A DNA stretch of 36,195 bases from the NCBI GenBank assembly GCA_947453415.1, contig CANGGG010000029.1, positions 1 through 36,195 on the forward strand, written 5' to 3'. Position 1 is the first letter of the stretch. Each line of letters begins with the position of its first letter. Both the position numbers and the translations under genes were made by a program. The stretch comes from Bacteroidota bacterium. GTDB lineage: Bacteria > Bacteroidota > Bacteroidia > UKL13-3. Positions 9,702 through 18,300 of the stretch are shown here, in pieces. The notes under the pieces are model-generated. The model ran no database searches and was not told the origin of the DNA. It saw nothing but the letters and a program-made list of their open reading frames with translations.

Positions 9702-10218
9702 TAAAGTAATTTTAGGAATTTATGAAGATCCTGACCATATTTATGATGCAACTAAAAAGTTAATTCATGATGGTTATAGAGTAAGAGATGTATATTCACC
9801 ATTTGCAATACATGGTATTGACAGAGTAATGGGAATTAAAAGATCAAGATTAACTGTTGCAGCTTTCATTTTTGCTATGACAGGTATTACTTTGGCTTTA
9901 ACATTACAAACCTATGTTTCATTTTTTGACTGGCAAATAAATGTAGGTGGAAAACCATTTTTGCACATTCCAACTTATATTCCAATCACTTTTGAACTTT
10001 CCATTTTATGTACAGCTTTTGGAATGGTGGCTTGCTTTTTTTACGTTAACAGAATGGTTTGGGGTAAAAATGCAGATATTATAGACATTAGAGTAACTGA
10101 CGATTTATTTGTTGTTGCTGTTGATGTGATTCCAAATAAAACAAATATTGCAGCGTTAAGCGAGTTATTGAAAAGTAAAGGCGCAATAGAAATAAGAGAA
10201 AAGGAGTTTGAAGATTAA
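9691..10218 (+). CDS. actD: Alternative complex III subunit ActD (DUF3341 membrane protein)
   Basis: 175 residues. The N-terminal domain begins with V-I-L-G-I-Y-E-D-P-D and continues with R-D-V-Y-S-P-F-A-I-H-G-I-D, hallmark sequence of DUF3341/ActD, followed by two transmembrane helices (about residues 55-75 and 100-120) and a C-terminal cytosolic domain. It is a structural subunit of alternative complex III. The ATG lies inside the end of actC; an unusually clear Shine-Dalgarno sequence, AAAGGAG at 9675-9681, precedes it by nine bases. Bacteroidota genes rarely show so strong a site, so it supports this start. Confidence 0.94.
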   Translation: MDTNKVILGIYEDPDHIYDATKKLIHDGYRVRDVYSPFAIHGIDRVMGIKRSRLTVAAFIFAMTGITLALTLQTYVSFFDWQINVGGKPFLHIPTYIPITFELSILCTAFGMVACFFYVNRMVWGKNADIIDIRVTDDLFVVAVDVIPNKTNIAALSELLKSKGAIEIREKEFED

Positions 10219-10222
10219 TACT

Positions 10223-10840
10223 ATGAAATTAAATAAAATAAGCATAGCAATTTTAGTAAGTTCAAGCATAGCAATATTTGCATCTTGTTCAGCTGGAGGT
10301 GATAATCCTGGAATGGAATACGCACCAAATATGTATCATTCATTTGCATACGAACCCTTAACACAGGAAGCAGATAAACCAAATACGATTAATGCGAATG
10401 GTATGAACATGCGTTTACCTGCAGAACATACCATTGCACGTGGTCAATTGGATTTTGCTACTTATAATTTAGCAAAAACAGCTGAAGGATATGAAGCGGC
10501 TTCATCATTAAAAAATCCTGCACCTGCTTCGGTTTATAATTTAGCTGAAGGAAAGAGATTATTCAACATTAATTGTACTCCATGCCATGGTGAAGATGGA
10601 CAAGGTAATGGTACAATAGTAGCGGATGGTAAATTTCCAAAAGTTCCTAGTTACGCTGAAAGATTGCCAACTATTAATGATGGTAAAGCTTTTTACTCTA
10701 TTAAATATGGTAGAAATTTAATGGGTGCTTATGGTACTGTATTAACTCCAAGTCAAATTTGGCAAGTGATACATTATATCAATACGTATAAAACTTCAAC
10801 TGCTGTTGCAGCAGTTGCTGATACCACAGTTAAAAAATAA
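10223..10840 (+). CDS. actE: Alternative complex III subunit ActE (monoheme cytochrome c lipoprotein)
   Basis: 205 residues counted from the ATG at 10223, four bases after the actD stop. An alternative TTG at 10208 overlaps actD and adds only five residues, so it is not preferred. The signal peptide ends in A-I-F-A-S-C22, a lipobox-like site, so it is probably a lipoprotein on the periplasmic face. G-M-E-Y-A-P-N-M-Y-H-S is the expected ActE N-terminal signature. A single class I heme site, C118-T-P-C-H122, is followed by G-E-D-G-Q-G-N-G. Role: exit-side electron carrier of alternative complex III. Confidence 0.94.
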   Translation: MKLNKISIAILVSSSIAIFASCSAGGDNPGMEYAPNMYHSFAYEPLTQEADKPNTINANGMNMRLPAEHTIARGQLDFATYNLAKTAEGYEAASSLKNPAPASVYNLAEGKRLFNINCTPCHGEDGQGNGTIVADGKFPKVPSYAERLPTINDGKAFYSIKYGRNLMGAYGTVLTPSQIWQVIHYINTYKTSTAVAAVADTTVKK

Positions 10841-10867
10841 GTTGAATTAATTATTTGAAAAAAAATT

Positions 10868-12181
10868 ATGTCACACGATACACATATAGAAATTAAAGAA
10901 GAAAAATATACAGTAACTGAAGGCAATAAAAAGTGGTCGTACGGTTTAATGATTGTAGGTTTGCTTTTAACAATTTTGGGTTATTTTACTTATAAACCAT
11001 TGATTGAAGGAATGGATTTAAGTGCTGAGGATTTGCACCAACTTGTTACCAAACGTTTATGGGCTAATTTATTAATTGATAGTTACTTTACTTTTATCAT
11101 TGCTACTTGTGCAATTATATTTGTAGTAATTAGTCAGTTAACTAATGCAGCTTGGTATGTTGCTATTCGTAGAATACCAGAAGCAATGAGTACTTATATG
11201 ATCATAGGTGCTGGTATTTTAGTAACTATCATATTGGTAAACTTTTATGTATTGCATGGTGGAATTTATCATTGGGCACATCCTGGTGTAATGGAAGCGG
11301 ATCCTTTATTGGCTAAAAAAACATGGTATTTATCTCAACCATTTTATTTGGTGAGGTTAATATTGTTTACTGCATTTTGGATTTTTTGTGCTACTAAAAT
11401 CAGAAACAATTCTCGCAATGAAGATTTAGTAGGTGGTATTGAAAATTTTGACAAGAATTTTAAAATATCAACTGTATTTTTAGTAGTATTTGGTTTTACT
11501 TTTAGCATGTTAGCTTGGGATTTAATGATGAGTATTGATGCACATTGGTACTCTACTATTTTTACCATTTATAACTTTGCTACAGGTTGGGTAAGTGCAT
11601 TAACTGTAACTTATTTATTAGTTTGGTATTTAAGGGGTAAAGGTTACTTAGGTATTGTAACCGATGAACACCAACACGATTTAGGTAAATTTATGTTTGC
11701 CTTCTCTGTTTTCTGGACTTATATGTGGGTTGCCCAATTCTTATTAATTTGGTACGCTAATATTCCTGAAGAAGTAGTGTATTACCGTGAAAGAATGTTT
11801 GGTACTTACCAATTTAGTTTCTATATAAACATTGTTCTTAACTTTGTAGTACCATTCTTTATTTTTATGATGAGAGATGCTAAGAGAAATAGAAAAGTTG
11901 GTTATTTTGTAGGAGCAGCTTTGTTAATTGGACATTGGAATGACTGTTTTTTAATGGTAATGCCTGGGGCAATGGATTTACCAACTGCAATTACTGAACA
12001 TAATCCAACTGGATCAATAGAAATTCCTAACCAAGGATATGGTTTTATTGAAATAGGATTATTATTGTTCTTTGCTGGTTTATTCCTTACAGTAGTAATG
12101 AAAGCATTGACTAAAGCAAATTTATACCCAACTCGTCATCCATTTATTTATGAGAGTGCAATGCACGATGTAGGTGTTTAA
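10868..12181 (+). CDS. actF: Alternative complex III subunit ActF (second NrfD-like quinol-oxidoreductase membrane subunit)
   Basis: 437 residues with about ten transmembrane helices. Recognisable ActF segments include H-G-G-I-Y-H-W-A-H-P near residue 133, an A-W-D-L-M-M-S-I-D-A-H-W-Y-S-T stretch near residue 220, and YANIPEEVVYYRERM near residue 297. Family role: NrfD-like partner of ActC in the membrane part of alternative complex III. It is the last gene of the operon: a strong intrinsic terminator follows 22 bases after the stop. In many Bacteroidota the operon continues with SCO1 and cytochrome c oxidase genes; these are absent here. Confidence 0.95.
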   Translation: MSHDTHIEIKEEKYTVTEGNKKWSYGLMIVGLLLTILGYFTYKPLIEGMDLSAEDLHQLVTKRLWANLLIDSYFTFIIATCAIIFVVISQLTNAAWYVAIRRIPEAMSTYMIIGAGILVTIILVNFYVLHGGIYHWAHPGVMEADPLLAKKTWYLSQPFYLVRLILFTAFWIFCATKIRNNSRNEDLVGGIENFDKNFKISTVFLVVFGFTFSMLAWDLMMSIDAHWYSTIFTIYNFATGWVSALTVTYLLVWYLRGKGYLGIVTDEHQHDLGKFMFAFSVFWTYMWVAQFLLIWYANIPEEVVYYRERMFGTYQFSFYINIVLNFVVPFFIFMMRDAKRNRKVGYFVGAALLIGHWNDCFLMVMPGAMDLPTAITEHNPTGSIEIPNQGYGFIEIGLLLFFAGLFLTVVMKALTKANLYPTRHPFIYESAMHDVGV

Positions 12182-12203
12182 TTTTTAATTTTACAACATA
12201 TTT

Positions 12204-12236
12204 AAAACCTCAACTAGCAATAGTTGAGGTTTTTTT
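12204..12236 (+). terminator. Strong intrinsic terminator of the act operon
   Basis: AAAACCTCAACTA (12204-12216), loop GCAA, then TAGTTGAGGTTTT (12221-12233) forms a perfect 13-bp stem running into a T tract. It sits directly after actF and closes the operon. Confidence 0.92.
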
Positions 12237-12501
12237 GTTTCTGATGACTAAAGCCAAACGGCAATGATTATACCTACTAAAGCATTTACATTTTAGGAAA
12301 GTGTGGTATTATTAATTATTTATCCGTGGAAGGTATACTTTTCAATCCACTCACTAAAAAACGGTTGGAGGGGAAAACAAATACTGACAAAGGTATATAT
12401 TTGTTTCTTCAACAGTTTAAAACCCGCTGTTACAAAATGTTTCGTTTTTACGGAACTTTTTTGCCATTGCATGCGTCCTTGCCTGCAATAAGTTAATTTT
12501 T

Positions 12502-12526
12502 AAAAGGAATTTTTTATTTTCCTTTT
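12502..12526 (-). terminator. Hairpin behind the M23 remnant
   Basis: AAAAGGAA (12502-12509) and TTCCTTTT (12519-12526) pair across a ten-base AT loop, directly downstream of the minus-strand stop at 12531. Probably the old terminator of the peptidase gene; A/T tracts flank it on both sides. Confidence 0.4.
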
Positions 12527-12530
12527 CTAT

Positions 12531-12842
12531 TTATTCTAATAAATAATCTTTAGGGTTTACTGGTGTACCATTTATTCTTACTTCATAATGGAGGTGAGGC
12601 CCTGTACTTCTTCCTGTGCTTCCTATATATCCTATAACTTGACCTTTCCTAACAATATCACCATTTTTAATAACTGAATTTTGAAGATGAGCATATACAG
12701 AAGTTTGACTTTCTGTATGCTTAATTACAATATAATTACCAAAACTATTGCTGTATTCAGAGAGTATTACCATTCCATTATCAGCGGCAAAAACTGTTGT
12801 TCCCCTTCCAGAACCAAAATCAATTCCATCAGTGAATCATTG
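12531..12842 (-). pseudogene. M23 (LytM-like) peptidoglycan endopeptidase remnant, truncated and frameshifted
   Basis: Reading on the minus strand, G-I-D-F-G-S-G-R-G-T-T-V-F-A-A-D-N-G leads into VYAHL, G-D-I-V-R-K-G-Q-V-I-G-Y-I-G-S-T-G-R-S-T-G and P-H-L-H-Y-E-V-R, ending at P-K-D-Y-L-L-E. This is the catalytic core of M23 metallopeptidases, with the second zinc motif H-L-H intact. The first zinc motif H-x3-D is broken: the codon CAC for the histidine (12832-12834) is out of frame with the following D-G-I-D-F by a single extra base at 12831. Upstream of it all frames soon meet stops or lose similarity, so the N-terminal two thirds of a normal M23 protein is gone. Only an 80-residue in-frame piece (12531-12773) opens with ATG. 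A non-functional relic is the best reading. Confidence 0.75.
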
Positions 12843-13128
12843 TTATCTATTATGCTTGTTTTTTTTATTTCCATTTGTTGGCGAATATTTTAAAAATTAG
12901 TTTTCGTATTATTCTTGGGCAAAGCTAAAACTAAAAATCTTCAATTATAAAAAAGTAATATTACTGAAAAATATTTTATTTTTCAATGTTGATTATAAGT
13001 AAATTTGAAATGCAATTTATTTTTATAGTTTTGTTGATAGAATTAGAAAATGTAAATCTATTCAAAATTTTTTAACATGTCTATTTTTGGTTTACCATAG
13101 ATTTACAGACAATTATCAAATTTAAAAA

Positions 13129-13911
13129 GTGCTTGATAAAAATATGATAGATAACAACGAAATAGATGCGGTCATTGAAAACTACAAGATAAATTATGAA
13201 AAATTTTGTATCGAAATGGAAGACCCTCAATTGTTTGAGGAATTATTTGACCTATGGGTTAAAAATTGGATTTCTGAAGATTTATTGAGTAATGAATACT
13301 TTGCATTTAAAGCATTAGAATTAACAAATTTATTTTATGACAAGTTTGATATTAGCATAAAAAACGATATTGCTTTCAATGTAAAGGCATTAACACAATA
13401 TCCATACATTGTTCATCAAATATCAAATGAAATAATTCAAAACGATTTAATACAGCAATTAATAATTAAATATATTTCGCTGGATGGTAATTTAATTCGC
13501 TTGTTAAATAGCGAAAACAGAAAAAACCAAGACATTGTTCTCAATGCAATTGAAAGCAGTGAATATGGTTACAAATATGCAGATATTTCATTACAGCATA
13601 ATTTAGAATTTGCAGAGAAAGCATGTACTTTAAATGGAATGGTATTACATTTTTTTCCTAATGAATTTTTGGAGAATAGGATGTTAAATATGATTGCTGT
13701 AAAGCAAAATCCAATTGCGCTTAAATATATTCATCCTGATTTTAAATCAGATATTGAAATGGTATGCGCTGCAATTTCCAAAAATATAAATTCATTGGTT
13801 TATTCAGATATTAAAATTTGGCAACATGAAGATATCTTATTGCTTGCCAAGCAATCTAATTCTGATTATATTCAATCACTTTACACAAAATTTTTAAATG
13901 TTGAATTATAA
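13129..13911 (+). CDS. DUF4116-like repeat protein, first gene of an unknown three-gene operon
   Basis: 260 residues from GTG at 13129, or 255 from the ATG at 13144; both starts are plausible. From about residue 125 there are repeating units of the DUF4116 kind: N-Q-D-I-V-L-N-A-I-E, G-Y-K-Y-A-D-I-S-L-Q-H-N-L-E-F-A-E-K-A, then M-L-N-M-I-A-V-K-Q-N-P-I-A-L-K-Y-I and D-I-E-M-V-C-A-A-I-S-K. Such repeats alternate a short helix carrying D/E-x-V-x-x-A-v with a strand-like 'Y-A-s/d' stretch and are thought to mediate protein contacts; no enzymatic motif is seen. No signal peptide or membrane segment, so cytosolic. It is followed after 19 bases by the next gene in the same direction, with the third gene 10 bases after that. 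Function unknown. Confidence 0.75.
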   Translation: MLDKNMIDNNEIDAVIENYKINYEKFCIEMEDPQLFEELFDLWVKNWISEDLLSNEYFAFKALELTNLFYDKFDISIKNDIAFNVKALTQYPYIVHQISNEIIQNDLIQQLIIKYISLDGNLIRLLNSENRKNQDIVLNAIESSEYGYKYADISLQHNLEFAEKACTLNGMVLHFFPNEFLENRMLNMIAVKQNPIALKYIHPDFKSDIEMVCAAISKNINSLVYSDIKIWQHEDILLLAKQSNSDYIQSLYTKFLNVEL

Positions 13912-13930
13912 AAACTAAAATAAAAAATTT

Positions 13931-15139
13931 ATGGAAAAATGGATAGACATTGTTAGGGATTTTAAAATTACACATACGAACAGCCGTTTTAATGAATGGG
14001 ATTCTGAAAATACGCCTGAATATTGTTTTTATTATGAAATTGATTACTTAAATATTGAAGCCAGAGAAAGAGTTGTATTATGGTTTGAAAATAAAGCTGA
14101 ATTTTCAAATTTTTTAAAATATGAACTTCCAATTAACTATTTAAAAAAGTTTTATCGCTTTGTAAAAGATATTGATGAAGAATCAATTGCATTAGATTTT
14201 TCTTTTTTCTTTATAGAAGAAGAAAAAGCGATAAAAAAACTTAACAATTATCAAAATAAAATAGATGAAATCATCAATGAAAATTCATTTGATTCATTTG
14301 CTGAAATATTAACTACTGCTTTTAACGATAAAAGAGAATGGTTTAAATCAGCTCCAAAAATATTATGGATTGGAAAAACAAGCAGCTTTTTTAAAGGTGA
14401 AGCACCTATTTTAAAAGATTTTTTAAGTTTATTTGGCACTGAGGAAAATGATAGTTTTAAATTATCCCATAAAATTAAAGACATTGGAACCTATAATTAT
14501 TTAGAAGAAATATATTTTGATATTGAAATTCTTTTTAAATATATATTTGAGGAAATTGATAAATTATCTAATAATAACAATCAAAACAGTAAGGATAATG
14601 GCAATTTTTCAAGTAGCTTTTTAGGCTATTTTGATAAAATCAATGAGAGATTAAGTACTTTAGAAAACAAAGCAAAAGAAATTCAAACATTATATTTTAA
14701 AAAAATAAACTTGGCTAAAATCCAAGAATATAAAAATAAATTTAAAACAGCTAGAAACTCAGTGGAAACAACACCCTTTAATATTGAAGATCACAAGATA
14801 AAAGTAAATACCTTAGTTAATTTGTCTAAAACAGTTAAAGAAAACTGGAATTTTGAAAATGTAGATGAAAAAATAAAGTTTTTAAAAACAGAATTGAAAG
14901 CACTTATTTTTAATGATTATAATTACCATATTATTAATGAAAATGATACTTTGTTTTCGGATTCAAATATTTTGGAATTATACGAGTTGTTTGAAATTTC
15001 AAATACTTTATTAGTGGCCAATGATAGATTTCTTACTATTAATTTATTTATAAAACCACTTACTGATGAAAACAATGAAATTATTAACATAGAAGAAGTT
15101 TTTATTGAGGTAAATACTGGCAAAATTCTTTCAATTTAA
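13931..15139 (+). CDS. Unknown 402-residue cytosolic protein, second gene of the HEPN operon
   Basis: I do not recognise this family. The protein is acidic and Asn/Lys-rich with no signal peptide or membrane helix. The first 120 residues mix beta and alpha segments (W-I-D-I-V-R-D-F, Y-Y-E-I-D-Y-L-N-I-E). A middle stretch around residues 135-175 (KILWIGKTSSFFKGEAPILK) has a short G-K-T but lacks a proper P-loop, so ATP binding is not claimed. An Asn-rich linker (about 215-230) leads into helices that look coiled (about 235-300), and the last 100 residues are predicted mixed alpha/beta ending in V-F-I-E-V-N-T-G-K-I-L-S-I. The tight spacing to both neighbours suggests that all three products act together. 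Confidence 0.72.
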   Translation: MEKWIDIVRDFKITHTNSRFNEWDSENTPEYCFYYEIDYLNIEARERVVLWFENKAEFSNFLKYELPINYLKKFYRFVKDIDEESIALDFSFFFIEEEKAIKKLNNYQNKIDEIINENSFDSFAEILTTAFNDKREWFKSAPKILWIGKTSSFFKGEAPILKDFLSLFGTEENDSFKLSHKIKDIGTYNYLEEIYFDIEILFKYIFEEIDKLSNNNNQNSKDNGNFSSSFLGYFDKINERLSTLENKAKEIQTLYFKKINLAKIQEYKNKFKTARNSVETTPFNIEDHKIKVNTLVNLSKTVKENWNFENVDEKIKFLKTELKALIFNDYNYHIINENDTLFSDSNILELYELFEISNTLLVANDRFLTINLFIKPLTDENNEIINIEEVFIEVNTGKILSI

Positions 15140-15149
15140 ATATACTAAA

Positions 15150-17627
15150 ATGGAAGAACAATTAATGAATGAATTAAATGCTATTAAACTTAGTATTTTT
15201 AATAAATCTGGACTTATTGACCAATTAATTATCAAAATGTTTTCAAATCAAGATATAAGTCTTGGTGAAATTTTATTGAAAACTAATGAAAGTATTAAGA
15301 AAATGCAAAGTGTTGGTGAAAAAAAAGTAACACTTTTTAGGGCTTTTCAGTTGGACTTAATCAATAATCCTGAAAAATATTTAAATTTTTATAAATTCAG
15401 GTATGCAGATTTAATTGTACCAACGGAAAACATAGAAAATAAATCACTGTATGAAAAAGTAATGCTAAGTATTAAAGCATATGCTAACGTATTAAATGAA
15501 TGCGGTAATAAAAGAGATGCAGAACTATTAGAAAAATACTATGGCATTGATTCTGAAATGTATAGTAAAGAACAGTTAGGCAGTTTATTGGGGTCAATAA
15601 GTTCGGAAAGAATACGCCAAATTTTATTTATCGAATTAGAACTAAAGAATTTTTTCGTAGGTAAAAAAGTAATGAATATTTCTCTAAACAAAGAAATTGT
15701 TAAGCAACTTAATGATGTAATCGAAAAAGCTAAGTTCACCTCAAAATTTTCTGACTATTTAGATTTAAATTCAAAAATTAATTTTGCTAAACAAGATAAA
15801 ATTGCAGAACTTTTCTTGTGTAGCTTAACTAAAATAGATGACCATGAAATTTTATTAGATCAAGATGTAGTTGGGAATTATAAAAAAGAATATAATAAAA
15901 TTATACAAAAACTTAAAAAAAGTGTATTTCCCCTTAAACTACATAAAATAACCTCTGATGAAATTATATTCAATTCTGTTATCAATCTAAATCATGAAAT
16001 TATTAGTGTAATTGATCAAAACAATGAAAAATATTATTCATTGCATTGGAAAGAATTAGGTGGAATTGATTATCAGTTTAAAAGAATATTGTTTGAAAAT
16101 GCTGGCGTAATGTCACGCATTGAAATTATAAATGAATATAATAGGAGAGCAGTATTAGCAGGATGTGAACAAATATTAGAAAGTCAATTAAAAATTAAGT
16201 CAGACAAATATTTTAAAGGTCAGAAAAATGGGTATTGGCAATTTAGAACTGAAAATTTTGAAAATATTAGACAGTTTATTGATCAATTTATACAATCAAA
16301 AGGCGGTAAAATAACTTTTAAAGAAGTAAAAGATTTAGTCTTTGAAAAGGGTTTAAAATACCCAGATAATTCAATTAGAACATATATTACAAATATATGT
16401 TCAATATCTTCCAATGACTCCAATTTATTTGTTCATAAAAACTATATAGAAAGTTTCCCTGAAATATCATTGTTGAATAAAAGAAGAGTTGATGTTAGTC
16501 ATAAAATTATAAATATAGTAGTTAAATTTCTTCAAGAAAATAATTTATTACTTAATGAAGAAGCTTTATATGAAAAGGTTAAAGCTGATTTTGAAAAAGA
16601 AAATGGTAGTATTAGAAAAGCTGATTATGGAAATATAGTTAATAAATTTCTGGAAATTGGCATCTTAGATAGGTTTGAAACAGAAAATAGAAATAAAATT
16701 GGCTTAAATGAAACTGTTTTAGCTAATTATGACTTAGTTAATTTGGGCAAACAATTAGAACCAGGATATAAAACTAAAATAAGGTCTTTTGTTATTAATT
16801 ATTTAAAGAATAAGGAAAACAACCAATGTTTTAAAAAAGAATTATGGGATGAATTTCATTATTTAATTCCAACAAATATTAATCGCAATGTTTTTTATAA
16901 AATAATAAATGATAGTAAGTTTTTTGAAATTATTGGTAAAGGACAAAAAAGTGCTATTAAGCTGAAAATAAATTTATTGCCAGAGCCAAAAGATTTAACT
17001 TTTGAACTAGAAATTCCAGAAATTGAAGCAATAAATAACTTTTCTAGACATGAAACGCCAATAAATTATGACAGACAAAAATACGATTGGGTAGCTCTAA
17101 AAACTAAGCTTAGAAAAGAACTAAAAGGAAATAATTATTTCAATGATTTTGAACTTGATGTTGGATTAGATCAATTTTATAATGCTTTAAATAGAAATAG
17201 TTCAAGTAGGTTTGGAGATATTTTGTTACAACCTCTTTATGATTTGTTTTTTTATAAATCGGATTATTACGACCGTGACAGTTGCTTTTTTAGGGTAACT
17301 TTTTGTTATGAACCTTTTCTTAAAGTATTTTTAAATGATTCTTCTAAATTAAAAGGTTTAGTTGAAACCATCAATCAATTTGATGAAATTAAGGAATTAC
17401 ACACTTTCAAATTTAATCTCAAAAATGTGGTTCTTACCAATTCAGACGACAAAACTAAAAAGAATTTTTCTTATATATTAAACACACTAATTTATTATAG
17501 AAATGAAGTTGGTCATGAAATTGTTAAAGAAACCTTAGATATGGGCATTTCGAAACAATTTAAAACCATCGTAGATTTTATAGCTTTATATATATATACT
17601 TCATTGATTTTAGCTAAGGGTAAATAA
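15150..17627 (+). CDS. Large HTH protein with sigma-region-4-like motif, winged-helix-like repeats and C-terminal HEPN-like motif
   Basis: 825 residues, not recognised as a named family. Near residues 125-165, RDAELLEKYYGIDSEMYSKE followed by Q-L-G-S-L-L-G-S-I-S-S-E-R-I-R-Q-I-L resembles sigma-70 region 4 (L-G-x-S-x-E-R-V-R-Q-I), a DNA-binding helix-turn-helix. The middle (about 300-620) contains several units that look like winged helices, e.g. ESFPEISLLNKRR followed by V-S-H-K-I-I-N-I-V-V-K-F-L and later I-R-S-F-V-I-N-Y-L-K-N-K. At the C-terminus Y-Y-R784-N-E-V-G-H789-E fits R-x4-H with N after R, the catalytic signature of HEPN ribonucleases, in an all-helical context. Inferred: a nucleic-acid sensor fused to an RNase effector, possibly anti-phage or toxin-like, with the two upstream genes as partners. 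No close relative can be named; HEPN assignment rests on one motif. Confidence 0.72.
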   Translation: MEEQLMNELNAIKLSIFNKSGLIDQLIIKMFSNQDISLGEILLKTNESIKKMQSVGEKKVTLFRAFQLDLINNPEKYLNFYKFRYADLIVPTENIENKSLYEKVMLSIKAYANVLNECGNKRDAELLEKYYGIDSEMYSKEQLGSLLGSISSERIRQILFIELELKNFFVGKKVMNISLNKEIVKQLNDVIEKAKFTSKFSDYLDLNSKINFAKQDKIAELFLCSLTKIDDHEILLDQDVVGNYKKEYNKIIQKLKKSVFPLKLHKITSDEIIFNSVINLNHEIISVIDQNNEKYYSLHWKELGGIDYQFKRILFENAGVMSRIEIINEYNRRAVLAGCEQILESQLKIKSDKYFKGQKNGYWQFRTENFENIRQFIDQFIQSKGGKITFKEVKDLVFEKGLKYPDNSIRTYITNICSISSNDSNLFVHKNYIESFPEISLLNKRRVDVSHKIINIVVKFLQENNLLLNEEALYEKVKADFEKENGSIRKADYGNIVNKFLEIGILDRFETENRNKIGLNETVLANYDLVNLGKQLEPGYKTKIRSFVINYLKNKENNQCFKKELWDEFHYLIPTNINRNVFYKIINDSKFFEIIGKGQKSAIKLKINLLPEPKDLTFELEIPEIEAINNFSRHETPINYDRQKYDWVALKTKLRKELKGNNYFNDFELDVGLDQFYNALNRNSSSRFGDILLQPLYDLFFYKSDYYDRDSCFFRVTFCYEPFLKVFLNDSSKLKGLVETINQFDEIKELHTFKFNLKNVVLTNSDDKTKKNFSYILNTLIYYRNEVGHEIVKETLDMGISKQFKTIVDFIALYIYTSLILAKGK

Positions 17628-17735
17628 TTAAAATGTTTAAATATTTTGATTTTTTTTAGTATAAATCTAATCTCATATTTAGGTAGTTTTCTTAATTTAT
17701 AAAATTTTAAGATTTGCGTTTTATTTTTTTTGTTT

Positions 17736-18137
17736 ATGTTTGCTAAACAATTGAAAAACATTTCATACATATTATTTGCATTGTTTTACTTGGCGCTTTC
17801 TACTCATGTAAGTGCAAGCATTCATTTTTGCGGTGGCAGTATTACTAATATTAGCTTTTTTGAACATGAAGCTGATGATGCCTGTGAATGTGGTAAAATG
17901 ACGGATAATGCATGTTGCAATGATTTGGATTTTCAATGTAAAACCAATGAAAATACTACCAATTCACTCAAACAAATAAGTTTTAATTTTACTCAAAATT
18001 TTAACATTCTTGTATTGTCTTTTTATCAAAAAGTTTTTAGCATAAATGATGTTTATAAAACGCAAACATTTTATATTTTTGACAATAAACCTCCCTATAA
18101 TTTATTGCACTTGAGTGCAATTTCTCTTCGTATTTAG
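17736..18137 (+). CDS. HYC_CC_PP-type small secreted protein
   Basis: 133 residues from the ATG at 17736; a TTG at 17730 would add two residues and is less likely. The N-terminus is a signal peptide or membrane anchor ending about A-L-S-T-H-V-S-A-S. After it come H-F-C-G-G, then D-A-C-E-C-G-K, D-N-A-C-C-N-D, and near the end K-P-P-Y-N-L-L-H-L. This H-[FY]-C ... C-x-C ... C-C ... P-P pattern matches the Bacteroidota HYC_CC_PP family, whose function is not established but whose Cys/His pattern suggests metal binding. It precedes an MbnP/MbnH metal module by about 160 bases, in keeping with that idea. Confidence 0.7.
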   Translation: MFAKQLKNISYILFALFYLALSTHVSASIHFCGGSITNISFFEHEADDACECGKMTDNACCNDLDFQCKTNENTTNSLKQISFNFTQNFNILVLSFYQKVFSINDVYKTQTFYIFDNKPPYNLLHLSAISLRI

Positions 18138-18218
18138 CATATAAAAAGTATTTCCATTTTAAGTAATTATATTATTTTAAAATGAATCTTTGAACTGATA
18201 ACACCTTCCATGGTTTTT

Positions 18219-18263
18219 GAATCAGTTTAATTTAATTTTTTTTATTTTTTAAACTATTGATTC
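18219..18263. repeat. Imperfect inverted repeat between the HYC_CC_PP and MbnP genes
   Basis: GAATCAGTTTAA (18219-18230) is mirrored by TTAAAC and TGATTC (18249-18263) around a T-rich centre. It could be a weak terminator for the upstream gene or a regulator site ahead of the metal operon; sequence alone cannot decide. Confidence 0.3.
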
Positions 18264-18300
18264 TAACTATTGTTATCAATATAAAAAAACGAGTACAAAT

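Larger units (their letters stand above)
12237..13128. other. Decayed spacer of about 890 bases with no intact gene
   Basis: Holds no convincing intact coding region. Contents seen: a weak hairpin GTTTCG/CGGAAC with a T tract (12439-12462), an AAAAGGAA/TTCCTTTT hairpin (12502-12526) just past the end of an M23 peptidase remnant on the minus strand (12531-12842), and then about 280 bases of very AT-rich sequence leading to the next operon. The stretch looks like the scar of lost genes between two transcription units. Confidence 0.6.

Noticed and set aside
10208-10222. Upstream TTG start for actE
   Set aside because: Overlaps actD and adds five polar residues before a clean lipoprotein signal peptide starting at ATG 10223.
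12396-12403. TATATTTG promoter element in the decayed spacer
   Set aside because: No TTG at the right distance and no gene behind it.
12303-12491. 62-residue open frame in the decayed spacer
   Set aside because: No recognisable domain, starts at GTG inside a degenerate region, overlaps a hairpin with a T tract; looks like chance.
14340-14400. P-loop in the 402-residue protein (W-I-G-K-T)
   Set aside because: Lacks the G-x4-G-K-[ST] spacing and a following Walker B, so ATPase function is not supported.
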